Source of the DNA: an uncultured Hyphomicrobiales bacterium
GTDB taxonomy: Bacteria > Pseudomonadota > Alphaproteobacteria > Rhizobiales > Xanthobacteraceae
NCBI GenBank assembly: GCA_903891395.1
Contig: CAITEM010000405.1
Coordinates: 1 to 6,473 of the forward strand
DNA: 6,473 nt
Direction of reading: 5' to 3'
How positions within the stretch are numbered: position 1 is the stretch's first letter; every line of letters begins with the position of its first letter. Below, piece by piece: positions 1 to 5,781 of the stretch. A program made the position numbers and the translations under genes. The notes below the pieces were generated by a model that ran no database searches, was not told the origin of the DNA, and saw only the letters and a list, made by a program, of their open reading frames with translations.

Positions 1-276
1 CGCCATCTGCAGGAACATGCGGAAGAAATCGCGGATGTTGTTGGCGCCGTGCTCGGCGAAGCTTTCGGCGCAATCACCGCCTTGCAACAGGAAAGCCTGG
101 CCATTGGCGACGCGCGCCAATTGCTTCTTCAGGCTGCGCGCCTCACCGGCGAACACCAGCGGCGGAAAGGTCGCCAACTGCTTTTCGACATCGGCCAGTG
201 CTTGCCGGTCCGGGTAATCCGGGACCTGCTGAATAGGCTTTTTGCGCCAACTATCGGGCGTCCAACGCTCGGGCAT
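1..276 (-). CDS. aroG: Class II DAHP synthase, N-terminal 92 residues (partial, runs off left edge)
   Basis: The product would be 3-deoxy-7-phosphoheptulonate synthase of the plant/class II type. It condenses phosphoenolpyruvate with erythrose-4-phosphate in the first step of the shikimate pathway, in the cytoplasm. What is visible is the family's N-terminus: it opens MPERWTPDSWRKKPIQQVPD, then VFAGEAR (residues 41-47) and the LLQGGDCAESF block (63-73). In class II enzymes the Cys of that block (here C69) is a metal ligand. The ATG at 274-276 is supported by a GGAG Shine-Dalgarno on the minus strand (286-289), 9 nt upstream. Full-length family members have roughly 450-480 residues, so about four fifths of the gene lies beyond position 1. 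It follows gor on the same strand after 91 nt, so it may have its own promoter. The symbol is conventional; aroF and aroH are also used for this family. Confidence 0.93.
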   Translation of the reverse strand, partial: MPERWTPDSWRKKPIQQVPDYPDRQALADVEKQLATFPPLVFAGEARSLKKQLARVANGQAFLLQGGDCAESFAEHGANNIRDFFRMFLQMA

Positions 277-367
277 CACGAATTACTCCAAGATTGCGGG
301 GGGTTATACACGAGCACCCCCGGCCAAGGCCAGATATTCAAAGCCCTGAAGTTAAGGGGCTAGATGG
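277..367 (-). promoter_or_regulatory. gor-aroG spacer with weak terminator-like stem and possible -10 box
   Basis: Read on the minus strand, a 5-bp inverted repeat AGCCC/GGGCT (arms 357-361 and 342-346, 10-nt loop) lies just after the gor stop and is followed by TTTG. It is at best a weak terminator. Further on, TATAAC (303-308) resembles a -10 box and would put a transcript start about 20 nt before the aroG ATG. I could not find a convincing -35 at the right spacing. The possible -10 lies inside a G5/C5 inverted repeat (299-303 with 317-321). Whether aroG is transcribed from here or by read-through from gor cannot be decided from the sequence. Confidence 0.25.
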
Positions 368-1753
368 CTACTCGGCGGCCTTGCGGCCATAGCTCATGGC
401 CTTTTCCCGCATGGTAACCAATTCCTCGGCCATGGTCGGGTGAACCGCCATGGTGGCGTCGAAATCGGCCTTGGTCGCCCCCATTCTGACGGAAATGCCC
501 ACCAACTGGATCATTTCGCCCGCATCCGGACCGGCAATATGGCAGCCGACCACCCTGTCGGTGGTGCCGTCGACCAGGAGCTTCATGAAGACCCGGGTGT
601 TGCGACCGGACAGTGTCGCCTTCATCGGCCGGAAACTGGTCTTGTAGACGTCGAGAACCGCGAGCGTCTCGCGGGCCTGCGCTTCGGTCAGCCCGATGAC
701 GCCGAGTTCCGGTTCGGAGAACACCGCGGTCGGGACGTTGATGTGATCGACCTTGATGTCCTTACCGCCGTACATATTGTCGGCGAAGGCATGGCCTTCA
801 CGGATCGCCACCGGCGTCAGGTTGACGCGATTGGTAACGTCGCCGACGGCGTAGACGTTCGGCACCGACGTGCGCGAATACTCATCGACTTCGATGCCGC
901 CATGTTCGTGGCATTTGATATTGAGCCCTTCGCAGCCCAATCCCATCACGTTGGGACGGCGCCCGATCGCGAACATTACCTTGTCGGCGACAACTTTCTC
1001 GCCGTTCGACAACAGCGTCACGAACGCATCGCCCGACTTCTCGATGGCGTCCACGGTATGCCCGCATGTCACGGTGATGCCGCGGGTCTCCATCTCATGA
1101 CGTAGATGCGCGCGGATATCGTCGTCGAAGCCGCGCAGGATGTTCTCGCCGCGATAGACCAGCGTCACTTTACTGCCGAGCCCGGCGAAGATGCAGGCGA
1201 ATTCAACGGCAATGTAGCCGCCGCCCTGGATGACAATGCGCTTGGGCAATTCGGTCAGGTGAAACGCTTCGTTCGAAGAGATGGCGTGCTCAACGCCGGG
1301 AATCTTCGGTCCCATATGCGGCCAGCCGCCGGTGGCGATCAGGATCGTCTCGGCGCGCACTTTCACGCCACTCGACAGGCGCACGGTGTGAGCGTCTTCG
1401 ATAACCGCCCGGCTGCGAACCAGATTGACCTTGTAACGTTCCAGCGTGCTGACATAGGCCGCTTCGAGCCGGTCGATCTCGCGATCTTTATTTGCAATCA
1501 GCGTGTGCCAGCTAAAAGTCGGCGCCGTAGGAATGGTCCAGCCGAACCCTGCGGCGTCCTCGAATTCGTGCGAAAATCGAGAAGCGTAAACCAGCAGCTT
1601 CTTCGGCACGCAGCCGCGAATTACGCAAGTGCCGCCGACGCGAAATTCCTCCGCGACCATGACGCGCGCGCCGTAGCTCGACGCGATGCGCGCCGCGCGC
1701 ACGCCGCCGGAACCTGCTCCGATAACAAAGAGATCGACGTCGTGGTCTGCCAT
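368..1753 (-). CDS. gor: Glutathione-disulfide reductase (461 aa)
   Basis: This FAD flavoenzyme reduces glutathione disulfide to 2 GSH with NADPH in the cytoplasm. The class I pyridine nucleotide-disulfide oxidoreductase layout is complete. The FAD-binding GAGSGG is at 12-17. The redox-active disulfide sits in GGTCVIRGCVPKK as C43 and C48. The second dinucleotide fold GGGYIA (177-182) is followed by R201 and R207, the arginine pair that marks NADPH rather than NADH use in glutathione reductases. The second FAD contact YAVGDVT is at 301-307. The C-terminal dimerisation domain carries HPTMAEE with catalytic H438 and E443. The missing motifs of lipoamide dehydrogenase and mercuric reductase, and the paired arginines, argue against those relatives; trypanothione reductase is not expected in bacteria. 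Length is normal for the family. The start is the only sensible one before the FAD fold, though its ribosome binding site is weak. It lies 56 nt after the DUF2059 gene, probably in the same transcript. Confidence 0.96.
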   Translation of the reverse strand: MADHDVDLFVIGAGSGGVRAARIASSYGARVMVAEEFRVGGTCVIRGCVPKKLLVYASRFSHEFEDAAGFGWTIPTAPTFSWHTLIANKDREIDRLEAAYVSTLERYKVNLVRSRAVIEDAHTVRLSSGVKVRAETILIATGGWPHMGPKIPGVEHAISSNEAFHLTELPKRIVIQGGGYIAVEFACIFAGLGSKVTLVYRGENILRGFDDDIRAHLRHEMETRGITVTCGHTVDAIEKSGDAFVTLLSNGEKVVADKVMFAIGRRPNVMGLGCEGLNIKCHEHGGIEVDEYSRTSVPNVYAVGDVTNRVNLTPVAIREGHAFADNMYGGKDIKVDHINVPTAVFSEPELGVIGLTEAQARETLAVLDVYKTSFRPMKATLSGRNTRVFMKLLVDGTTDRVVGCHIAGPDAGEMIQLVGISVRMGATKADFDATMAVHPTMAEELVTMREKAMSYGRKAAE

Positions 1754-1809
1754 TGGCCGTTATCGCCTGTATTTGAAACCCGTTATATCGGCGGTCCGGC
1801 CATCGCCGC

Positions 1810-2319
1810 CTAGAGGGCGTGCCCGCGCTTTTTCAACTCTGCACGCATTTTACCCACGACTTCGTCGGAAAGCTTGTTGGCCCAGTCCTGCGCGAACTTG
1901 AGACTTAGTTCGGCGATCTGCGGCTGTTCGACCAACAACTTCTTGCCGGTTGGCGACGTGTAGAACGCCACGATCTCCTTGAGCTCCGGCTCGGTGAAAC
2001 GGCTGGCATATTGCCGCGCCATCTCGACGTTCAGTTCATCCAAGCGGGGATTGAGCTCGGCGCGCAAGTTGACGACGATCTCATTGAGATCTTTGCTCAA
2101 AGCCGGGTTCTGCTGAAGAAAAAGTATTTTTGCCTGCTCGACGACGCCTGCCACGAGCGGGTTGAACATCAAGGTCGCGCCACTGACGTTGACCAGCTCC
2201 TTGGCGCTCGCGACCGCCGATGCCGATGGCTGCTGGGCAAACGCGGCGCCCGGCAAAGCGAGCGCGCCGGCCAAGACAACGAGGCACGCGGCGCGGTAAG
2301 TGGCTTGCATCATTCGCAT
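1810..2319 (-). CDS. Exported DUF2059-domain protein (169 aa)
   Basis: This is a small secreted protein of unknown function. A signal peptide is clear: charged start MRMMQATYR, hydrophobic core at about residues 11-22, and an Ala-rich AFA|QQ cleavage site after residue 28, so it should be periplasmic. The mature part is largely helical. Its C-terminal half (about 95-155) has the DUF2059 signature, notably RQYASRFTEPELKEIVAFY (102-120) followed by TSPTGKKLL (121-129). The frame is open far upstream, to 2589, but that extension overlaps rpiA in another frame and lacks a signal peptide. The ATG at 2317-2319 has GGAG 8 nt before it and yields the export signal, so I use it (an ATG two codons later is also possible). 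The gene sits 28 nt after rpiA and 56 nt before gor, an arrangement I recall as common in Hyphomicrobiales. The domain is not enzymatically characterised; a redox or envelope-stress role would be guesswork. Confidence 0.88.
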   Translation of the reverse strand: MRMMQATYRAACLVVLAGALALPGAAFAQQPSASAVASAKELVNVSGATLMFNPLVAGVVEQAKILFLQQNPALSKDLNEIVVNLRAELNPRLDELNVEMARQYASRFTEPELKEIVAFYTSPTGKKLLVEQPQIAELSLKFAQDWANKLSDEVVGKMRAELKKRGHAL

Positions 2320-2327
2320 AGTCGGTA

Positions 2328-2331
2328 CTCC
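2328..2331 (-). promoter_or_regulatory. Shine-Dalgarno of the DUF2059 gene (decides its start)
   Basis: On the minus strand GGAG stands 8 nt before the ATG at 2317-2319, inside the 28-nt gap after the rpiA stop. It is the main nucleotide-level reason for rejecting the 90-residue longer form that would start inside rpiA. Confidence 0.7.
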
Positions 2332-2347
2332 ATTTGGCCCGGATATT

Positions 2348-3046
2348 TCAGGGCCGCTCGATGATCTTGATGCCGTCCGGTCCGCCAATAATGGCCGTCT
2401 GAGCCAGGCCGACAAACAGGCCATGCTCCATGACCCCCGGGATACCTGAAAGCGCATGCGCCATCGCTTTCGGGTCGTCAATCCGCTCCAGCGCCGCGTC
2501 GATGATCCAGTGGCCGCCATCCGTGACGAAAGGATGGCCATCCTTGCCCAGCCGCAGCGACAACGGGCCCGCAAGTTGAATGGCGGCAATGGCCTTCTCG
2601 ACGGCCCTCAGGGTCGCCGTAAAGCCGAACGGGGTCACTTCGACAGGAAGCGGAAAGCGCCCGAGCGTCGGTACCAGTTTGCTCGGGTCCGAGATCACGA
2701 TCATGCGATCGGACGCCGCGGCGACGATCTTTTCCCGCAACAACGCCCCGCCGCCGCCTTTGATCAGGCTGAGATGCGGATCGATCTCGTCCGCCCCGTC
2801 CACCGTGAGGTCGAGCGCCGGCGTCTCGTCCAGCGTGGTCAGGCGAATGCCGCAGGCTTCGGCTTGGGCGCGCGTCGCCTCGGAGGTCGGAACGGCGACG
2901 ATATCGAGGCCGGCGCGGACGCGTTCGCCGACGAGATCGACGAAATGCTTGGCGGTCGAGCCGGTGCCAAGCCCGAGCTTCATGCCGGGCCGGACGAACT
3001 CAACGGCGCGCGCGGCGGCGGCGCGTTTCTGGGCATCGGCGTTCAT
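2348..3046 (-). CDS. rpiA: Ribose-5-phosphate isomerase A (232 aa)
   Basis: RpiA interconverts ribose-5-phosphate and ribulose-5-phosphate in the non-oxidative pentose phosphate pathway (cytoplasm). Family motifs appear in order. The phosphate-binding loop GLGTGSTA is at 25-32, DGADEID at 83-89 (D83 and D86 correspond to E. coli D81 and D84), and KGGGGA at 96-101 (K96). The catalytic glutamate is E105 in LLREKI, matching E. coli E103. DPSK (K123) and the VTDGGHWIID block (174-183) follow. Length fits the usual 220-235 residues. It is type A, unrelated to RpiB. The ATG start is the natural N-terminus, although only a poor ribosome binding site precedes it. It heads the minus-strand run rpiA-DUF2059-gor and is divergent from gph across 141 nt (3047-3187), where I could not identify a convincing promoter on either strand. 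Confidence 0.96.
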   Translation of the reverse strand: MNADAQKRAAAARAVEFVRPGMKLGLGTGSTAKHFVDLVGERVRAGLDIVAVPTSEATRAQAEACGIRLTTLDETPALDLTVDGADEIDPHLSLIKGGGGALLREKIVAAASDRMIVISDPSKLVPTLGRFPLPVEVTPFGFTATLRAVEKAIAAIQLAGPLSLRLGKDGHPFVTDGGHWIIDAALERIDDPKAMAHALSGIPGVMEHGLFVGLAQTAIIGGPDGIKIIERP

Positions 3047-3187
3047 GGCTGGCCGCTGAAATTCATGCGTGAATCGAGAGGTATGGTCTATCTAGCCTCG
3101 ATCCCGGGCCCTGAATAGCTGAAAATCGGGCCGTCGACAGCATCGAAACGGCCTTGCATCGGCCGCCAGCGGACGTTAGCGAACCCC

Positions 3188-3862
3188 ATGCACGCCTCCA
3201 CAATCGTATTCGATCTCGACGGCACCCTGATCGATACCGCGCCCGATCTGATCGAAACGCTCAATGTCATTTTCGCGCGCGAAGGAATGCCGCCGGTCGA
3301 CTACGCGACCGCGCGCGAACTGATCGGCGGCGGCGCCAAAGCGATGATCGTGCGCGGCATCGAGGCCGAAGGCCGCGCGGTTACGCCAGACAAGCTTCAA
3401 CGCATGTTCGACGCGTTCATCGCATACTACGCCGAGCACATAGCCGACCGCTCGCAGCCGTTCCCCGGTCTTATCGATGCACTCGACTCGCTCGCCGCGC
3501 GCGGTTGCCAATTTGCCGTCTGCACCAACAAGCTCGAAGGGCTGTCGGTGCTACTGCTGAACAAGCTCGGCCTCGCCGGCCGCTTCAGAGCCATCTGCGG
3601 GCAGGATACGTTCGGGATTCAAAAGCCCGATCCGGAAGTCTTGCGCCGCACTATCGCTGCGGCCGGCGGCGATCCGCAACGCTCCATCATGATCGGGGAC
3701 TCCGCCACCGACGTTCACACCGCGCAAGCGGCCGGCATTCCCGTGGTCGCCGTTGACTTCGGTTACAGCGAGCGGCCGATCGCCGAATTCAAGCCCGACC
3801 GGATTATCAGTCATTTCCGCGAACTTCCTGCCGCGGTGGCTGCCTTCATTTCAGCACATTAA
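3188..3862 (+). CDS. gph: Phosphoglycolate phosphatase, HAD family (224 aa)
   Basis: The likely reaction is hydrolysis of 2-phosphoglycolate, a by-product of DNA repair and of Rubisco oxygenation, to glycolate. HAD motif I is FDLDGTL with nucleophile D9 and acid/base D11. The alpha-helical C1-type cap covers about residues 16-85. Motif II is T113 in VCTNK, motif III is K146 in KPDP, and motif IV is GDSATD with D171 and D175. The start places motif I at residue 9, as usual, and no better start exists, though the ribosome binding site is weak. Length and the IGGGAKAMI segment in the cap agree with Gph of alphaproteobacteria. HAD enzymes are often promiscuous, so the substrate is an inference from family resemblance and the rpiA neighbourhood. 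A related phosphatase (for example PpaX/GmhB-like) is less likely. Confidence 0.9.
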   Translation: MHASTIVFDLDGTLIDTAPDLIETLNVIFAREGMPPVDYATARELIGGGAKAMIVRGIEAEGRAVTPDKLQRMFDAFIAYYAEHIADRSQPFPGLIDALDSLAARGCQFAVCTNKLEGLSVLLLNKLGLAGRFRAICGQDTFGIQKPDPEVLRRTIAAAGGDPQRSIMIGDSATDVHTAQAAGIPVVAVDFGYSERPIAEFKPDRIISHFRELPAAVAAFISAH

Positions 3863-3893
3863 GTAGGCCGATTGGATGCGGTCGGTATCTGGC

Positions 3894-4001
3894 ATGGTTA
3901 ACGCGGTAAGGTTAACGGCGCGCGACGTGTTGCCTCGCAATCCGCGGAACCGTATTCTTGCCGAAGGTGCGCGGCCTGTGGCGCTCAAGTGGACGGTTAA
4001 C
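3894..4001 (+). promoter_or_regulatory. Three GGTTAAC repeats, candidate CtrA-type control region
   Basis: The 139-nt gap before the lipoprotein holds GGTTAAC at 3896-3902, 3910-3916 and 3995-4001, the last abutting the ATG. The first lies within ATGGTTAA (3894-3901), the exact reverse complement of the CtrA half-site TTAACCAT. The first two are 14 bp apart, which is longer than the classical TTAA-N7-TTAA pair (11 bp repeat). Each contains the palindrome GTTAAC. Cell-cycle regulator CtrA is present in most Hyphomicrobiales. Binding is an inference from motif match only. Confidence 0.4.
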
Positions 4002-4523
4002 ATGATGTATCGCGTTTTAACGATCGTTGGTGGCGCGCTTGCTTTGGCAGCGTGTTCGTCTTCTCCCGATTGGCTGAACCTGGACGCCTTGAAGCCCTCG
4101 CCTGTTCTCGACACCGTGCGTTTCGAATCCGAGCCGCCGGGTGCCGAAGCCAAAGCATCCAACGGACAGTCCTGCCGCACGCCGTGCGCGCTCGCGCTTC
4201 CAGTCGGTGCGCCGCTCACCGTTACTTTCGCCTTGAACGGATATCTGCCCGAGACCGAAACGATCGAACCGGTTTCCGCAACCGGCAGCCCGACTCAATT
4301 CCGGCCGAACCCAGTGTCCGTGGAACTGACCGCAGCGCCGCCGCAGCCCGCCAAAAAGATGGCGCCTCGGAAGAAAGCCGCCCCCCGCACGTCCGCCGTG
4401 AAGCCGGCAGCCAAACCAGCCGCCGCCAGACCCGCGGCCGCTGCCACGCCCGCCGGTGGCACCTCGACGGCTGCGCCTGCGCAGGCCGCGCCTTGGCCGA
4501 CGAATCCGCCGCCGGCCCGCTAA
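4002..4523 (+). CDS. PEGA-like domain lipoprotein with Ala/Pro/Lys-rich tail (173 aa)
   Basis: This is a predicted lipoprotein of unknown function. The N-terminus MMYRVLTIVGGALALAAC is a lipoprotein signal with lipobox LAAC (residues 15-18). C18 would be acylated, and Ser at +2 suggests sorting to the outer membrane. Residues about 37-92 resemble a PEGA domain: VRFESEPPGAEA, then RTPCALALPVGAPLTVTF, then NGYLPETETI. This small beta-sandwich is common in surface and envelope proteins. C58 and C62 bracket the RTP turn and could form a periplasmic disulfide. Residues about 112-173 are low complexity in Ala, Pro and Lys, as in tails that span or touch peptidoglycan. The frame is open from 3876, but only a start at 4002 (or 4005) puts the signal at the N-terminus, with GGA at 3991-3993 about 8 nt before the ATG. 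A function in envelope biogenesis is a guess. Confidence 0.82.
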   Translation: MMYRVLTIVGGALALAACSSSPDWLNLDALKPSPVLDTVRFESEPPGAEAKASNGQSCRTPCALALPVGAPLTVTFALNGYLPETETIEPVSATGSPTQFRPNPVSVELTAAPPQPAKKMAPRKKAAPRTSAVKPAAKPAAARPAAAATPAGGTSTAAPAQAAPWPTNPPPAR

Positions 4524-4528
4524 ACTTC

Positions 4529-4546
4529 CCGTTTGACGGCCTTTTT
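4529..4546 (+). terminator. Weak terminator-like stem plus T5 after the lipoprotein gene
   Basis: A 4-bp stem CCGT/ACGG with a 3-nt loop (4529-4539) is followed, after CC, by TTTTT (4542-4546), beginning 5 nt after the lipoprotein stop. The stem is short, so termination would be inefficient if it occurs at all. A second, much stronger hairpin follows at 4553-4586. Confidence 0.3.
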
Positions 4547-4552
4547 AGTGTC

Positions 4553-4586
4553 GCGCACGGCGTGCTGACGCACGCACACCGTGCGC
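4553..4586 (+). promoter_or_regulatory. Strong two-part hairpin in the moaA upstream region
   Basis: The outer arms GCGCACGG (4553-4560) and CCGTGCGC (4579-4586) pair perfectly over 8 bp. The inner arms CGTGC (4561-4565) and GCACG (4570-4574) pair over 5 bp around a TGAC loop. The only irregularity is a 4-nt CACA bulge (4575-4578) on the 3' side. No T tract follows on either strand, so a simple intrinsic terminator is unlikely. It ends 64 nt before the moaA ATG, and a second small inverted repeat TGGCC/GGCCA (4596-4611) follows. It could be a 5' leader element of moaA, a 3'-end structure protecting the lipoprotein mRNA, or a protein-binding palindrome. Confidence 0.5.
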
Positions 4587-4650
4587 TGGACGCTATGGCC
4601 ATTATCGGCCACTATTCCTATATGTGGGGTCAGGCTGGCGAGCCCGCCTC

Positions 4651-5715
4651 ATGAGATTGGATATGGCATTGGCGAACGGCACATCCACACTCGAACTCGA
4701 CCGTGCGAGCCCTGCTCCGCGCGGGCTGATCGATCCGTTCGCGCGCGCGATCACGTACCTGCGTGTCTCGGTCACCGACCGCTGCGACTTCCGCTGCGTC
4801 TATTGCATGTCGGAACACATGTCGTTCCTGCCGAAGGCCGAGGTGCTCAGCCTCGAGGAACTCGACCGGCTGTGCAGTGCATTCGTCGCCAAGGGCGTCA
4901 ACAAATTGCGGCTGACCGGCGGTGAACCGTTGGTCCGGCGCGGCATTATGACCTTGGTGTCGTCGCTGTCGCGCCATTTCAAGAGCGGCGCGCTCAAGGA
5001 ACTCACCCTCACCACCAACGGTTCGCAGCTCGATAAATACGCCGCCGAACTCAAAGGCCATGGCGTCGAGCGCATCAACGTATCGCTCGATACATTGGAC
5101 CCCGACACGTTCCGCGCGATCACGCGTTGGGGCGATCTCGGCAAGGTGATGTCAGGCATCGACGCGGCGCAGGCCGCGGGTCTCAAGGTCAAGATCAACA
5201 CCGTCGCGCTCAAGGGCGTCAACGAAGATGAACTCCCTCGCCTGATGGAATGGGCGCATGGCCGCGGCATGGATCTCACCGTTATCGAGGTCATGCCGCT
5301 CGGCGACGTCGGCGAAAACCGTCTCGACCAATATCTGCCTTTGTCGATGGTGCGGGCGCGACTTGCGCAACGCTACACCCTCGACGATATCGATTATCAA
5401 ACCGGCGGACCGGCCCGCTACGTCCGCGTCAAGGAAACCGGCGGCCGTCTCGGCTTCATCACGCCGATGACGCATAACTTCTGCGAATCCTGCAACCGCG
5501 TGCGCATCACCTGCACCGGCACACTGTATATGTGCCTCGGCCAGAACGACGCTGCCGACTTGCGCGCACCCTTGCGCGCCTCCGAAGGCGATGGCTTGAT
5601 TCATGCCGCGATCGACGAGGCCATCTCGCGAAAGCCGAAGGGCCATGATTTCGTGATCGACCGCCGTCACCGTAAGCCAGCGCTGTCGCGCTTTATGAGC
5701 GTGACCGGCGGTTAG
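4651..5715 (+). CDS. moaA: GTP 3',8-cyclase MoaA, molybdenum cofactor synthesis (354 aa)
   Basis: This radical-SAM enzyme converts GTP to 3',8-cyclo-7,8-dihydro-GTP, which MoaC turns into cyclic pyranopterin monophosphate, the first step of Moco synthesis. The N-terminal cluster motif CDFRCVYC gives C45, C49 and C52 for the SAM-binding [4Fe-4S]. The SAM-contact TGGEPL is at 89-94, and TTNG and SLDTLD follow in the barrel. The second, GTP-binding cluster uses C278, C281 and C295, with the same spacing as in E. coli MoaA. NRVR (282-285) supplies the GTP-contact arginines. The protein ends in the conserved Gly-Gly tail (353-354) needed for activity in this family. The frame also offers GTG at 4624 and ATG at 4663. 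I chose ATG 4651 because conserved sequence begins only near IDPFARAITYLRVS (27-40), and none has a strong ribosome binding site. No other moa or moe gene is in the window. Confidence 0.95.
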   Translation: MRLDMALANGTSTLELDRASPAPRGLIDPFARAITYLRVSVTDRCDFRCVYCMSEHMSFLPKAEVLSLEELDRLCSAFVAKGVNKLRLTGGEPLVRRGIMTLVSSLSRHFKSGALKELTLTTNGSQLDKYAAELKGHGVERINVSLDTLDPDTFRAITRWGDLGKVMSGIDAAQAAGLKVKINTVALKGVNEDELPRLMEWAHGRGMDLTVIEVMPLGDVGENRLDQYLPLSMVRARLAQRYTLDDIDYQTGGPARYVRVKETGGRLGFITPMTHNFCESCNRVRITCTGTLYMCLGQNDAADLRAPLRASEGDGLIHAAIDEAISRKPKGHDFVIDRRHRKPALSRFMSVTGG

Positions 5716-5732
5716 GCGTGCGCAAATACTTC

Positions 5733-5755
5733 GGGGCCGGCGTTACACCGGCCCC
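5733..5755. terminator. GC-rich hairpin between convergent moaA and the chimeric gene
   Basis: GGGGCCGG (5733-5740) and CCGGCCCC (5748-5755) form a perfect 8-bp stem around a 7-nt loop, 17 nt after the moaA stop. It lies in the 66-nt gap between two convergent genes, the usual place for a shared bidirectional terminator. Neither side has a real T tract (AAACG on the plus side, GAAGTATTTG on the minus side), so it may act as a transcript-end stabiliser or need help from Rho. Confidence 0.6.
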
Positions 5756-5781
5756 AAACGTTGCAGTGCAATAATTGAAGA

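Noticed and set aside
49..363. Plus-strand 104-residue frame at the left edge
   Set aside because: The opposite strand encodes the unmistakable class II DAHP synthase N-terminus; this frame is its shadow.
440..1813. Two long plus-strand frames (440-1105 and 1106-1813) opposite gor
   Set aside because: They are antisense to a fully convincing glutathione reductase. Their Arg/Ala/Asp-rich composition is typical of antisense frames in GC-rich DNA.
1810..2589. Long form of the DUF2059 frame, 259 residues
   Set aside because: Its first 90 codons overlap rpiA on the same strand in another frame and carry no recognisable domain. The internal ATG at 2317-2319 has a good GGAG and starts a proper signal peptide.
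3043..3066. Seven-codon frame (MNFSGQP) ending in an ATGA overlap with the rpiA start
   Set aside because: It could be a translational-coupling leader, but it has no Shine-Dalgarno and such short frames arise often by chance.
2456..3118. Plus-strand 220-residue frame opposite rpiA
   Set aside because: Antisense shadow of rpiA, low-complexity Arg/Ala/Gly composition, no domain.
3047..3187. Promoters in the rpiA-gph divergent gap
   Set aside because: TAGATA (minus strand, 3089-3094) and TTGCAT (plus strand) resemble single boxes, but neither has a partner at proper spacing.
3876..4523. Long form of the lipoprotein, 215 residues
   Set aside because: It would bury the lipoprotein signal 42 residues inside the protein and place the GGTTAAC repeats in coding sequence.
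4524..4650. Moco RNA motif (molybdenum cofactor riboswitch) before moaA
   Set aside because: Only one bulged hairpin and a small 5-bp repeat are visible; the multi-stem layout of the known motif cannot be drawn in this 127-nt gap by eye.
5152..5670. Minus-strand 172-residue frame opposite moaA
   Set aside because: It is antisense to the conserved MoaA core and has no recognisable motif or ribosome binding site.
4624..5715. GTG start giving a 363-residue MoaA
   Set aside because: The added residues MGSGWRARL have no family support and no Shine-Dalgarno; ATG 4651 is a simpler choice, though not proven.
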